In this document: piece by piece, positions 43,684 to 55,009 of the stretch
How the letters are laid out: each line of letters opens with the position of its first letter
How positions within the stretch are numbered: the stretch's first letter is position 1
Assembly (NCBI GenBank): GCA_950295325.1
Contig: OX485805.1
Location: 34,211,501 to 34,275,500 of the forward strand
Reading direction: 5' to 3'
DNA: 64,000 bases
DNA from: Polytrichum commune
Taxonomy: Eukaryota; Streptophyta; Polytrichopsida; Polytrichales; Polytrichaceae
Position numbers and translations under genes: made by a program
Notes under the pieces: model-generated
The model's input: the letters and a program-made list of their open reading frames with translations, nothing else
What the model was told of the DNA's origin: nothing
The model's database searches: none

Positions 43684-46600
43684 GCCAAGTCCCGCCCGAC
43701 TCGGTTCCCACTTTGCTCTTTCGAGACATGGGTTCATGACTCCCATGCGCCAACTCTCGTTAGCTCGCGGGTAGCACTTTTATGAGCACGCGCCATCACC
43801 TTGTCCCCGCCCGGACAAGCCCACAACTAAGAAGTTTCTTGGTTTTATCCAAGGCCCCTCCAAGCCATGGCCCCCAATTACTCGGCTTACCCAACCTAGT
43901 TTGGCATGTCTATTCCCCCTCTTCCATTAACCAAACACAAGTACAAGACTAGGACCTCATCTCATACTTTTCTCTTTGCACCACTAAAGTTTGGACTTTA
44001 TTCCCTCAAGCCAAAGAACAAGTTCATGTTGTGGAGCAATTAACCTCGAAGCTAAGTGTGCTAGTAGCGTCTCTCCCCCACTAAAGGAGATTGATGTCCT
44101 CATCAATGCCTACGCTTCATTTTATTGGAATGTCTAGCCTTAGTTTCTTCAAAGTGCTTCACCAATTCATTGGTGTTGACCATGTCTCTTGCCGCCACCC
44201 AAGCGGTTTCTTTCTCATGGTATCCTCACCATTTCACCAAGTATTCCTTTGTACTTTTTCTTTCCTTTTCACTTGGGCTTCCTACACTTGAGGATGCCCT
44301 CTTACCTCATGTTCCAAATGATGTCCACAAGGTCGGGAGGTGGCCTAATCACTTGCTTGTGATCGGGCCACAAGGTGTCGTCCTAAAATGACTTTCGTAA
44401 TGAGACATGAAATGTCGGATGCACTTTGATCTCCGGCGGTAATTCCAACTTATATATGTCCTTGACCACTTGTTCCACAATGGGAAACGAAGCTCCAATT
44501 TTGGACATGAACTTTGGAGTGAGGCCTTCCGGCTAAGTGAAGTTGTTCACATTCAACAACGCCTTTTGGCCCACCTCATTCTCCACTTCGCGTCTTCCGG
44601 CATTGATTTGCACTCCGTAGCACCTTCGGGCTTTCTCCACCAACAACTTGGTCATCTCCAAGACTTGTTCACGCTTCTTGGCCAAGTCCTCACCATCTTG
44701 GTTGAACTCTAGTGTTGAATGTGCCCCCTCGAGAGCTAGGTTAATAGGTTGGAGCGCATCCACTCCATAAGCCACCACCAAAGACCACCCCTTGGTAGCC
44801 AAGTGCGTGGCTACATTGCAATTACACTCCGCTCGACCCACATAGTCCGCCCAATCTCCTTGGTCCGCCCCCACCCAGTTCCTCAAGTATTGCTTCAAGA
44901 TTCCATTCACACGCTCCGATTTCCCATTCATTTGGGAATGCAAGGTCGTACTAAACCTTAGTTTCATTCCGACCTCCTTAGAGAAATGCATTGAAAATGC
45001 ACTTGTGAACTTTGGATCTTGATCCCACACAATCACTTTTGGCAACCCGTGGTGCCTCAACCATCCTTTGAGAAAAGGCTATGCGGTCTCCAACGCGGTG
45101 GCGGTTCCCACAATCGGCACCATGTGTGCCCACTTGGCAAACCGCTCTACCATCAACAAGATGGCATCATACCCATGTGACTCCGGCAAACTTGTGATCA
45201 AGTCCATGCACATACCATGCCATGGCGCCAACGGGATAGGCAACGGTTGCAAGAAGCCGCCTTGCTTTTGGTAAGAGGCTCGGTTCACTTGGCACTTTGA
45301 TTCAAGCCTTCACAAAGTGGGCTATATCTTCCTTTATGCACCGCCAATGGTACCTCTTTGACACCATTCTATGGCGGCTTTTTCTTTCTCGTCTATGGCC
45401 GGCAATAGGACTATCATATTCCTCCTTCAAAACCGATAGCCTCAACTTGCTTTGTGGCACATATACCCGACTTTGTTTGCACTTGAACAATCCGTCCACC
45501 AACTTAACCTCTTTGAGCACCTTGCTCTTGTGAAGCTCACCTAAAAGCTTTTGTGCTTTGGGGTAGTTAATTTACCCCTCCCGTATCTTGCATCACAAGT
45601 TTCCTTTGCCGGCACACATTAGCCACAAGGTTTGGATGGTTCTCATTGCTTGGAACTCTTCCGGTCTACTTCGCGCATCCGGCACCACATTTCCACGGTC
45701 CGGTTTGTGGATCAAATCCACCTTCATAAGCGCCAAACTATCATGCCACCGCAATGACTTGGCGTTCACTTACGCTTGTATGTCAAAATACTTTTAGGAC
45801 ACATTGTCCATGTAGACCTTTGCTTTGTGCGACCCCATATAATGTCGCCACATCTTCAAGCAATGCACTACGGCAAAGAAGTTCTTTGTCATGAGTTGGT
45901 TGTCTTCTTTGACAACCATCGAGCTTTATGCTCCCATATGCAATGGCCATCCATCTTGGATCAACATCCGCCAATGCTAAAGTCACTCGCCCCCGTATGC
46001 ACCTCAAAAGGTTTGTCAAAGTCCGCGAACTTAAGCACGGGCGGCGAAGAGAACTTGTTTTTGAGCCCCCCAAAGGCTTGGTGACAAGGCTCATCCCACT
46101 CTTGGGATAGCCATTTTCCTCAATAAGTTGAATAAGGTCCTAGCAACCTTAGAAAACTCTCGAATGAAGTTGTGGTACTAATTGGCTAGGCCAACAAATG
46201 ACCTAAGCCCTTTTGAATCAAGGGCCAATTGTCCTTTTGGATTGCCTTGACATTCTTCATGTTCGTCCACCAACTTCATTTATCACCACATACCTCAAGA
46301 GCTCAATCTCTCGTTGAGCAAAGTGATTTTTCACTTCTTGGCGGTAATTTTTTTTTGGGCAACACATTGGTGAATACATCCTTGTATTTCACCAACATCA
46401 CACCAATGTTGTTTGGGGGAGGCCCATCTTTCCTAGCCTCCCCATACGTTCCTTGGAGTTGCTCCAATTGAACCACGACTATTATGGTTTTTTTTTTTTT
46501 TTATTCGGTCCATTAAGACCAAATTCAACTTAGGTCCTCCTACCATAGGAGTCATTGTTAATTTGAACTTCAATTCTTTGCCATTATGACACATCATAAT

Positions 46601-47768
46601 GCACCGCAAGCACACCGGCTTGCACCTCACATCTATCATGTGAGTTTCAAAGAAGGCGGCCTTCACAATGACATGCATTTCATCTATTTCACATGATGAG
46701 AAATTTTGACAAAAATCCAATGTCCCACATTGAAAGGTTACATGCATCGCGGCCTCCTTTGTCTCATGCGATTCGCCCTTTCCAAACCGCACCTTGGTGG
46801 ACTTGCCCGCTCTATCAATCGGCAAGCCCCAACTCCCTTGTGAGTTTTGGGCTCAAGAAGAAATGGCTTGCCTCTTTGTCAACCCATGAGACATTTCTCC
46901 CATTCATTTGAGCCTCAAGGTACAAAAGACTTGGCCTTGGCTAAAGGCTACTAGCCTTGGCCACAATGCCATCGTCTTACATTCGGTCCTCGGCAACACC
47001 ATGAGTTTGGCTTGGTCCGCAAGGCCAACTTTTAACACTCCGTCCGTGGCACAAATATGATCTAGCTTGGTACCACCAAGCCACCTTCTCACATTCCGTC
47101 CGCGGCACGAGCTAGCATGATTTGCCTTGGTATAATGGGCCAAACTACTTGCACTCATTTCCTTGGGACCTCTTTCGGCTAAACCCACTTTGTGGTGATG
47201 TGCCGCCCAACTTCTTCTTAGGACCATCGGCTTCAATGCTCTTCAAATCTTTATGATTCGCACTACGTCCTCAAGAAGCTTTGGGGTCCTGAACATGGTT
47301 TTCACTACCCGCTTTTGAAACCCACCTAAAACGATGCATTTTTTAGAAAGCTCGTCCATCCTAGATGTACCATTCATTTGGGTGTGAAATTCGCACATAT
47401 ACACCTTAAGAGACCCCGCGTGCCTCATGTGCCCCAAGTTCATTTCAACATCACCACCTTCTAAGCATTTCGAATTGGAATTTCAATCCAACATTAATGC
47501 CCTCCAAGGTTTTGGGTGCATTCGGTATTCTAGGCCCCAAATGTTTTTTTGAGGTGTGCGGGAGCCCTTTCAAAGGACTCCACCATTTTCCTTACTGAAT
47601 CCACCATCATGCCCACCATTGTCATGAGAACTAATGGTATGGTCAAATTCCATTTACACATGATCTTTGTTCCAATTTGAACCTCACAACCTTTTGGAAA
47701 CCCCGGCTCACCATAATAACCCTCAGGTTTGATAGCCATGTCTCCCTCAAAGTGCTAGCTCAAATATT
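43684..47768 (-). pseudogene. Degenerate gag-pol of element F
   Basis: Minus strand, right to left: gag start MAIKPEGYYGEPGFPKGCE at 47739, here without the early stop of C; gag segment MREFHTQMN-like near 47440-47340; protease-like segment 46825-46560; YKDVF segment near 46395 with RT core missing; a single RT/RNase H unit (45915-46115); integrase first Asp in MCMDLITSLP (45288-45079), then TAG, then VIVWDQDPKFTSAF and GKSERVNG (45060-44533); chromodomain with the shared TGA near 44240. Confidence 0.78.
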
Positions 47769-47790
47769 GGAACCCTGCTCTGATACCAAG
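47769..47790 (-). other. Primer binding site of element F (initiator-Met tRNA)
   Basis: Minus strand TGGTATCAGAGCAGGGTTCC next to the 5' LTR. Confidence 0.87.
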
Positions 47791-48762
47791 TGTCGCAACC
47801 CTTGCTAGGTCCCTTAATAATCTTGCCAATTTTCAATTCTAGCAAAGGTTACGAGTTGCTAACCCTTCGCATTCCGCCATGCTAATGGATAGCTCCTCTT
47901 ACCCCGGACCAATAGTTCATAGGAGGGAACCAACCCTCCTACTTTGCTTTCGGGACTCACCCCTTAATCGGTAACCCATTCCTAGATGTGGACTTCCATC
48001 CATAGAAGTCCAATCCCATGTTGATCATCGCATTGCCGGAGCAACACTACAACAACCCGAACCATACTAGGCAACTATGGCCTCACAATGGGCCAATGCC
48101 CATGGAGGCCTTGCCGTTCGGCCTCGGGTGGGTGAGGCCACACCACCTCACCCATATAAGCCTCTAGGACTCTACGCGGGGCCCCTACCCCACCGTCAAC
48201 CAACCTCTTGTCTCTCTACCAAGAGTTGGGGCCAAGTGGACATTTTCCCTTAGCCGCTGGGCCTAAAACCCCCCACCAGCTTCAGACCATCATAACTTCC
48301 TTGTATGATGTCTGATTCCAGCAACCAACCACTCCATCTTCATCTACGCTTCACGTAGATGCCGATGGACTCCTCACTTGCCCCATTCGGGCAAGTGGTG
48401 AGGAAGTTATGCCTGTCTGAACCTTGGCAGTCCCGGGAATCACTCCCAGGCACTGCTGCACCAGGGCGCTGTCCCGGAACAGCACCCCACTCAAATGGCC
48501 ATAACTCCTAGCTCACACCTCGGATTGAGGTGTTCTTGGGCATTCTAGAATCACCACGCCATGAGCTACGCAAAGCTCATGGCCTTACCCTTGTGCCTCC
48601 TAGTCTTCGTGGATGGGAGGCGTTCCCAACGCCCGGGGCCCTCACCCACACTAGGATCACTTGGGCCCTCTCACCAACGGCGCCACAAGTCCCGGGTGTC
48701 ACTCCGGGGTCCCCCTTGTGCCCATGGTGTTTCGGCCACTCCTCATGGAGAGGTGCGCGACA
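47791..48762 (-). repeat. 5' LTR of element F (LTR1 family)
   Basis: 972 bp, TGTCGCAACCC...GCGCGACA on the plus strand. More diverged than the other full copies: the central palindrome is damaged (CTGTCCCGGAACAG). Confidence 0.9.
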
Positions 48763-49086
48763 ACTTCAGATGGTAGCTTGCGTTTTAGTATCAAGGATAC
48801 TATTGAGTATACTAATGAAAAGTGTCATATGCTTCCATTTTAGTGTGCAAGTGATAGATATTCTTAATTCATTTGAATACGTGGGTGGCTATTACGATGT
48901 ATTTTGGTGGATGGATGAATTCGGAAGGCAGGGCGTTAGTTAGTTAGGGAGAAAAAGGGACGGGAACGCGGGGGCGAATGGGTGGGAACGCGGGGGGGGG
49001 GGGGGGCGGACCGGGTGTGGGAACGGGGGCGGACGGGGGGGAACGGTTGGGAACGGGGGCAGACGGGGGGGAACGGGGGGGAACGG
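48763..49086. other. hAT E interior and right-hand G-rich minisatellite
   Basis: About 190 bp of AT-rich DNA without a gene, then GGGGGCGGAC/GGGAACGG units from about 48955, continuing after the solo LTR at 50060-50085. Confidence 0.7.
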
Positions 49087-50059
49087 TGTCGCGCACCTCT
49101 CCATGAGGAGTGCCCGAAACACCATGGGCACAAGGGGGACCCCGGAGTGACACCCGGGACTTGTGGCGCCGTTGGTGAGAGGGCCCAAGTGATCCTAGTG
49201 TGGGTGAGGGCCCCGGGCGTTGAGAACGTCTCCCACCCACGGAGACTAGGAGGCACGAGGGTAAGGCCATGAGCTATGCGTAGCTCATGGCGTGGTGATT
49301 CTAGAATGCTCAAGAACACCTCAATCGGAGGTGTGAGCTAGGAGTTATGGCCATTTGAGTGGGGCGCTGTCCCGGGACAGCGCCCTGGTACAGCAGTGCC
49401 TGGGAGTGATTCCCGGGACTGCCAAGGTTCAAACAGGCATAACTTCCTCAAGACTTGCCCGAATGGGGAAAGTGAGGAGTCCATCGGCATCTACGTGAAG
49501 CGTAGATGAGGATGGAGTGGTTGGTTGTTATGATCAGACATCATACAAGGAAGTTATGATGGTCTGAAGCTGCTAGGGGCTTCTAGGCCCAGCGGCTAAG
49601 GGAAAATGTCCACTTGGCCCCAACTCTTGGTAGAGAGACAAGAGGTTGGTTGACGGTGGGGTAGGGGCCCCGCGTGAAGTCCTAGAGGCTTATATGGGTG
49701 AGGTGGTGTGGCCTCACCCACCCGAGGCCGAACGGCAAGGCCTCCATGGGCTTTGGCCTATTGTGAGGCCATAGTTGCCTAGTATGCTTCGGGTTGTTGT
49801 AGTGTTGCTCCGGCAACGCGATGATCAACATAGGATTGGACTTCCATGGATGGAAGTCCACATTGGGGAAATGGGTTACCGATTAAGGGGTGAGTCCCGA
49901 AAGCAAAGTAGGAGGGTTGGTTCCCTCCTATGAATTATATGGTCCGGGGTAAGAGGAGCTAACCATTAGCATGGCGGAATGCGAAGGGTTAGCGCTCGTA
50001 ACCTTTGCTAGAAACGAAAATTGGCAAGATTATTAAGGGACCTAGCAAGGGTTGTGACA
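49087..50059 (+). mobile_element. Solo LTR of the chromovirus family (LTR1)
   Basis: 973 bp from TGTCGCGCACC to GGTTGTGACA with 5-bp duplication AACGG on both sides (49082-49086, 50060-50064) and no interior, the product of LTR-LTR recombination. It lies in the G-rich minisatellite of hAT E. Confidence 0.92.
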
Positions 50060-50221
50060 AACGGGGGTTGGATCGGGGGCTAGTAATTTTTTCCCCACTT
50101 TATCTCTACTTTACTGACATGTCATCACACGTGGACATCTGACATCCTACGTGTCCGAAATGGGGTAATGTAATTACACACAAAATTTGGTAAAATTCAA
50201 GTCCGTCAGGATAAAGACAAC

Positions 50222-50275
50222 ATCCGGCATAATGTCATGACGAATACGTGTCGTGACGGCACGACATCATGCCGA
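50222..50275. repeat. Subterminal hairpin of hAT E
   Basis: CCGGCATAATGTCATG and CACGACATCATGCCG form imperfect inverted arms, matching the perfect hairpin in D. Confidence 0.7.
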
Positions 50276-51043
50276 GATTAGCCTCCGTCACGACACAATA
50301 GACAACCCTGACCTCCGGTTTCACCCTCACATTCCCGGCGAACGCTCTGGGGGAGGCAGGATCCGACCTCAGCCTCTTGGCGAGTTCTATGTCGTCCTCG
50401 TCCTCGGAGCTTATTGCGATCGTCTCCTCCACTGCATAGTCCCCGTACAACTTCTTGCCCTTCAGCATTCGCCACTCCCTGAAGGTGGCCGTCGCGTCCC
50501 TCGAATATAATACATGACCTTCGCGTCGGCCACCGTGAGGACGGGCACTAGCTTGCTCTGCGGCGTGGCAGCCCGCATGGCCTTCTTCCGTTGAGGGGCT
50601 TCGGATTCTTTAGTGAATCTTGTTGCCCCTTCTTCCACCTCCACCTCCACTTTTTCTGCTTCCTCCTCCTCTTCCTCTTCCTCCCCCTCCTCCGCAACCT
50701 CGCCACCTGCTCCCATTGACGGATTGCTCGGATGCAACCCGATGAGCGGTTTTGGCAATTGAACGGGGGCCCGCATGGCGAATTCACCCGGGTTGATTCG
50801 CCTGGCCATATCCAACGGGTTCTCGCCCCCCTCGACGATCTCTTCGACGCAGGATCCGGGTATCCAGTCGAGGATGCCCATTCTCTTTGCAAGAGCCTTA
50901 TGGGTCCTGTAGAATTGAACATCGGCATCCTCCACATAGGAGTAAATGTTCAACCCAGACATCTGCACAATCCAAATCAATAGTATTAGTATCACCAATG
51001 AAGAATAAGGAAAAATGACACCCAAAACAAAACAAGAATAGTA

Positions 51044-51067
51044 AGTTTGGGTCGCTCGACCCAAACC
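51044..51067. repeat. Short inverted repeat in intron 50963-51099
   Basis: Arm GTTTGGGTCG, spacer CT, arm CGACCCAAAC, about 30 bp inside the donor of the second intron. Confidence 0.85.
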
Positions 51068-52479
51068 GACCATATAGTTCCTTCAGGTTATTTGCTTACC
51101 ATGGCTGCGAAAACCGGTTTGGAGCCCCCGAAGACGTTGAAGATGCAGTCCCCTCTCTTCGTGAGGGTCCTCATCATCCGCAGGTAGAAATCCATGCGCA
51201 GCTCATCCGCGGGGTAGCTGGCGTACTTCGCCTTGTCGTACAAGCTTCTGGTGGAGGCCAACCCTTCTTGGAGTTGGAAGAGCTTCTCCATCCTGGCTAT
51301 GGGATGGTTTGGCACCTTAAGCAGCTCAGCTTTGTACACGAAGTACAAGCACAGCACATTGACGATCTTCGTCTTCTTGTCTTTCAACGTGCTGTACGCC
51401 CCCTCCACCGGTGCAGCAACGTAGTGAGATTTTGAGACGGCGTACTCTGGCTGCAATTTCCGCACGATGTCGTACACCTGCTCCGCCCGCCTGTCCTCGA
51501 CAATCCACAACCAGACGTCGACCTCCCTAAATTTGGGGCTGGCGTAGTCCACGAACTTGGTGAAGAACGGCTCGTAAAACGGGGTGCTCATTGTCCCCTC
51601 GAATGAGGCTCTAGGGATGTTCCTGAAGTCTATCATTCCGAAGGGGAAGCGGTCCCCGGCTACAGTCATGATCGCCTTCCTGGCATCAGAGCCCGGCCAG
51701 CCTTGGATCTTGAGAGGCTCGAGGGAGACCAAGTTGAAGTGAGCTTCGCCCTCGAAGCTGACGATCTTCTTCTCCTTTATAAAGTTGGAGAAGGCACGCG
51801 CGGAGTGTTCGGGAAGCGCCTGGTTCCGCCCCCCCTTCACGAGCTTGGACCTGAGGAAGTCGTCTCCCGCCTCCCTCATGAGTGCCGCCATGGACGCACT
51901 GGTGAACTTGTACTCGGCTTTGAATGCCCTCCAGTGCGCCTCGTCAACCTCTCCGTCCACGATGAGCTTCTTCTCGGGCACCAGCTTGTGCAGCTTTTGG
52001 ACGATGGTCGTCTTCTTCTTCATGTTCTCCGTCCATTCCTTCATGGTGTAGCATGAAGGGACGAAGATCTTTGGCTTCGTGAAGACGATCTTCGGGTGAA
52101 CCCAACATCTCTTCGCCGTCGGCTGCACGTGGAGGATGTGGGACGCCGTCTTTCCCATCTTTATCTCCGAGAGACCTTGAAGAGCTTTGAAGAACTCCCT
52201 CACCAGAGGCTTCATTTGCTTGAAGCGCGCACTTTGGTTGAAGAGCATGCCGGTGTCGGGATCCATGAGGTCCCCCGTCTCATGTTTCTCGAAACCACTC
52301 TTCCATCTCCCCCACACGGAGTCAGACGCTGTGATCAAATAAATTTCTCCTCTTAGCTCGTTGTACTTCTTCTGCTTGTGGGAAGCATTGTCAATCGAGG
52401 ATAATTTGTTGATCATCTGGTATTTGAAGTCCTGCACATGAAGTAAATAACACACGTTAGAAAACTGCGAATGCAAGAC

Positions 52480-52614
52480 TTTGGGTCGATCGACCCAAAC
52501 TATAAACCTGACGAGGATGTTTAAACAATGCAAGAGTTTGGGTCGATCGACCCAAACTATAAACCTGATGAGGATGTTTAAACAATGCAAGAGTTTGGGT
52601 CGATCGACCCAAAC
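52480..52614. repeat. Three short inverted repeats in intron 52432-52622
   Basis: Copies at 52480-52499, 52535-52558 and 52593-52614, all with spacer AT (TTTGGGTCG-AT-CGACCCAAA). They are carried on about 2.4 units of a 58-bp tandem repeat that also contains TATAAACCTGATGAGGATG. They fill most of the 191-bp intron. Confidence 0.88.
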
Positions 52615-53976
52615 ATACTCACCTCCCATTTGGGGTTCTTGTCTTTAACATTCTCCATTTCCTTGGGAGGCGTGCCGTAAAACTCCCACACCTCCCTCGA
52701 GGCCATGATGTTCCGAATCCACGATGCCTGGTACGCCCTCTTCTTGTTCCCCATGTTGAAGAAGCGTGAGATGTCGGTTAGTACGGTCTCGTTGTCAGAC
52801 CAAACCACCAATGCCTTCCACACCTTTAGCTTTTCCTTTTGGTTATTGGGGTCGTCCCACTCGGTCATCAGCTGGATTTTTTTAGAGGCCTCCACACTGT
52901 GCTGGCCGTCAATCAGCCAGAAGTCGCCTTTGCATATTGCCGGCCACATTTCAGGCATCGGCATTCTCTTCAGCTCTTGGGGCATGACAACAATTGTTTG
53001 CCTGTCGTCTTTGAATTGCCCGCCCAAGATCTGAACGACCATCCAGTCGACGTAGGCGTCCTCCTTGGCTCGGACACACTTCTCAGGTGGCGCAAGGTGG
53101 CACTGTGCAATGTTCACCTCGAATTTGAAGTCCATGCCCATGAAGAAGCAGTGCAGGCATGTTGTTTCGAAGTTATCATTGATTTTCTATATCTTGCTTG
53201 CATCCACCTCTTGGCCAGGTTTCGGCATCCGCAGCTCCGGGGAAACTGGCTCGGTGGTCATGACTAATGACTCTCTTGCCCTCTTCGACGGGGTCGTCTG
53301 CCGGCTTGCGGACAGTGTTGGCGTCTCGCTGTCAGGCGGCGTTCCTGTAGTGCTAGTCCGTCTAGAGTCTGCAGGGACCGGACGCGGCTTCCTCACAGTT
53401 TGGGGTATGGACGACCTTGCGCCTTCTTCCGTCGTTGCCTTACACCTCACAAGCTGCTGCGTTTTGGCTTTGCTTTGCAGCGCCTTGTTGAGGACAGTGA
53501 TAGCTTATTTCAATTTTGTAAACCTACTTGCAACCTTCGTGTTGGTTACATTGCCATCTATGAATATGGCCTCCGGTTTAATTGTCTCAGGATCCACGCA
53601 TGTTTCTTTGGCGTAGATGGTGTCGAATGACTCGGAGAATTGGTGCATGAACATGTGGGCGTTCCGCACGGCGGAGTTCTCGAGAATTACGTCCACGTAA
53701 TCCCCGAGGGCTTGGACGGACGCAACCTCCCATGTTGTCAACGTTGTCCAAGTGTGCTGCTCGTGGGTCCTTACTTTTACCACGAACAGGAGCTTGAACT
53801 AGGAGCCCTTTACAACCTGAACTGACCACGCAAGGACGAGTCCATCCTTGGGCACGTATGAGTCGTCCTGGGGAATTTCATACTCCTGCCATATTACGTC
53901 TGGCGCGAGCATAAAGAACCTTTCTCCATGTCTCTTCTTGGGGGCCATCTGTAAGTCCAAAAATGGAAACTATTAG

Positions 53977-54409
53977 TTTCGGTCGATCGACCCAAAGTAG
54001 TCGACAATGCATTTAACATTTGGTGGAATGGAACAAATGTATTTTATTGACCATTCCGAATTCAAGGTTTGGGTCGATCGACCGAAACCTTGAACACTTG
54101 GTGGCTCGTGCTCCTTATGTGCTGAAGTAGACCTATGATGGTTCCTCGTTAGAGAGTTTGTTTGTATTGGTATAATATATGTGTATGTACATGATTTCAT
54201 CAATTTCAATTATGGGCATCTGAAGGATTCTTTGATACTTTTCTTGTTCAGACGTCGTGTTTGGGTCGGACGACCCAAACATGAGGCTTTGTTTTGGGTT
54301 TAGGTTCACAAACATGTGGCTTTCTTTAGGGGTCAGGGTCCCAAAATGAGGACATGTTTAGGTCGAATGACCCAAACAAGAGGCTGTGTTTGGGTCGTCT
54401 CCCCAAACA
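53977..54409. repeat. Cluster of short inverted repeats upstream of the ParB-like gene
   Basis: Copies near 53977 (one arm mismatch), 54064-54091, 54259-54280 (spacer GA), 54357-54378 (GTTTAGGTCG, diverged) and 54388-54409 (diverged). They begin 30 bases before the ATG at 53948, which is itself preceded by TTACAG, so this may be an intron or the promoter. Confidence 0.8.
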
Positions 54410-55009
54410 GTATTATTTTAATATATTTTTTTAACTTGGCATGAAGCATATACAATGCTTATGCGTTGTGTATGCTACAAACCATGAATTGACAAACACA
54501 TATTGGATATAAGAAAACACAATACCTTTCAAAGATGTGTTGCAGACACTTTGGAGTACATCCGGTTCTGTGGCTTCCAAACAATTATAAACTCTCTCAA
54601 ACAACTCTTGAATCTCTCAACTAACTCTTGAATCTCTCAACCAACTCTTGAATCTCTCAACCAACTCCTGAATCTCACACACAACTACTGAATCTCACAC
54701 ACAACTACTATACCTCTGAAACGAATTCGAAATCTCTCAAGCACTCCTAAAACAACACAAACTCCCAAAACCTCAAAGTCATAACCACTCCTGAATCTCA
54801 CAAAAACTGCTGAATCTATCAAACAAACCTAAAACAACACAAACTCACAAAACCTGCACCTCACAAACACTCCTGAATCTCACAAGAACTCCTGAACACT
54901 CTTCCAACACTCTTCCAACACTCTTGAACATTCTTCCAACACTTTCCAACACTCTTGAACAGTCTTCTACTAACTTCCTTCACCCTCACGCCCTAAAACC
55001 TTCCTCCGT
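54410..55009. repeat. CT/CA-rich short tandem repeats
   Basis: From about 54590 to 54965 there are many variants of AACTCTTGAATCTCTCAACC and AACTCCTGAATCTCACAAAC. No gene is seen. It may be the far upstream or 5' untranslated region of the ParB-like gene. Confidence 0.6.

Larger units (their letters stand above)
42929..48762 (-). mobile_element. Element F: third chromovirus copy (C family), minus strand
   Basis: Target duplication ACTTC (42924-42928, 48763-48767). The 5' LTR is at 47791-48762 and a truncated 3' LTR at 42929-43683, with the interior between. LTRs differ from each other more than in C and A, so this is the oldest of the three. The interior shows the same lost RT core, the same integrase TAG and the same chromodomain TGA, and only one RT/RNase H junction unit where C has five and A four. 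Confidence 0.9.
38686..50310. mobile_element. hAT element E: long element carrying nested retroelements
   Basis: Ends CAGGGTTGTTTAT and ATAGACAACCCTG with 8-bp flanks ACCTCTGG (38678-38685) and ACCTCCGG (50311-50318), one mismatch, so an older or mutated duplication. Subtracting element F and the solo LTR leaves about 4.8 kb, a normal size for an autonomous hAT. The interior has minisatellites at both sides, AT-rich DNA with transposase-like fragments, and one 184-codon frame. Removing it restores the ParB-like coding frame (VKPEV then LTVEEANAKM). Confidence 0.82.
36094..53948 (-). pseudogene. ParB/DGQHR-like gene, multi-exon, disrupted by two hAT elements
   Basis: Inferred exons (minus): 53948-52623, 52431-51100, 50962-50311 [hAT E] 38685-38404 [hAT D] 36771-36248, 36159-36094. 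Introns 52432-52622, 50963-51099 and 36160-36247 have GT-AG ends and join in phase 0. Exon 1 (MAPKKRHGERFF...) contains WLIDGQHSVEASKKI near residue 343, shaped like the ParB G-[EQ]-[RH]-R box or the DGQHR motif, preceded by CVRAKEDAYVDWM. Exon 2 has a 444-residue unrecognised domain (VDVWLWIVEDRRAEQVYDIV). Exon 3 is Glu-rich and acidic, with a Pro/Gln-rich tail. There are stops at 53799, 53505, 53187, 38644, 38545 and 38407, and a 2-bp insertion near 50510. Function unknown. Confidence 0.6.
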
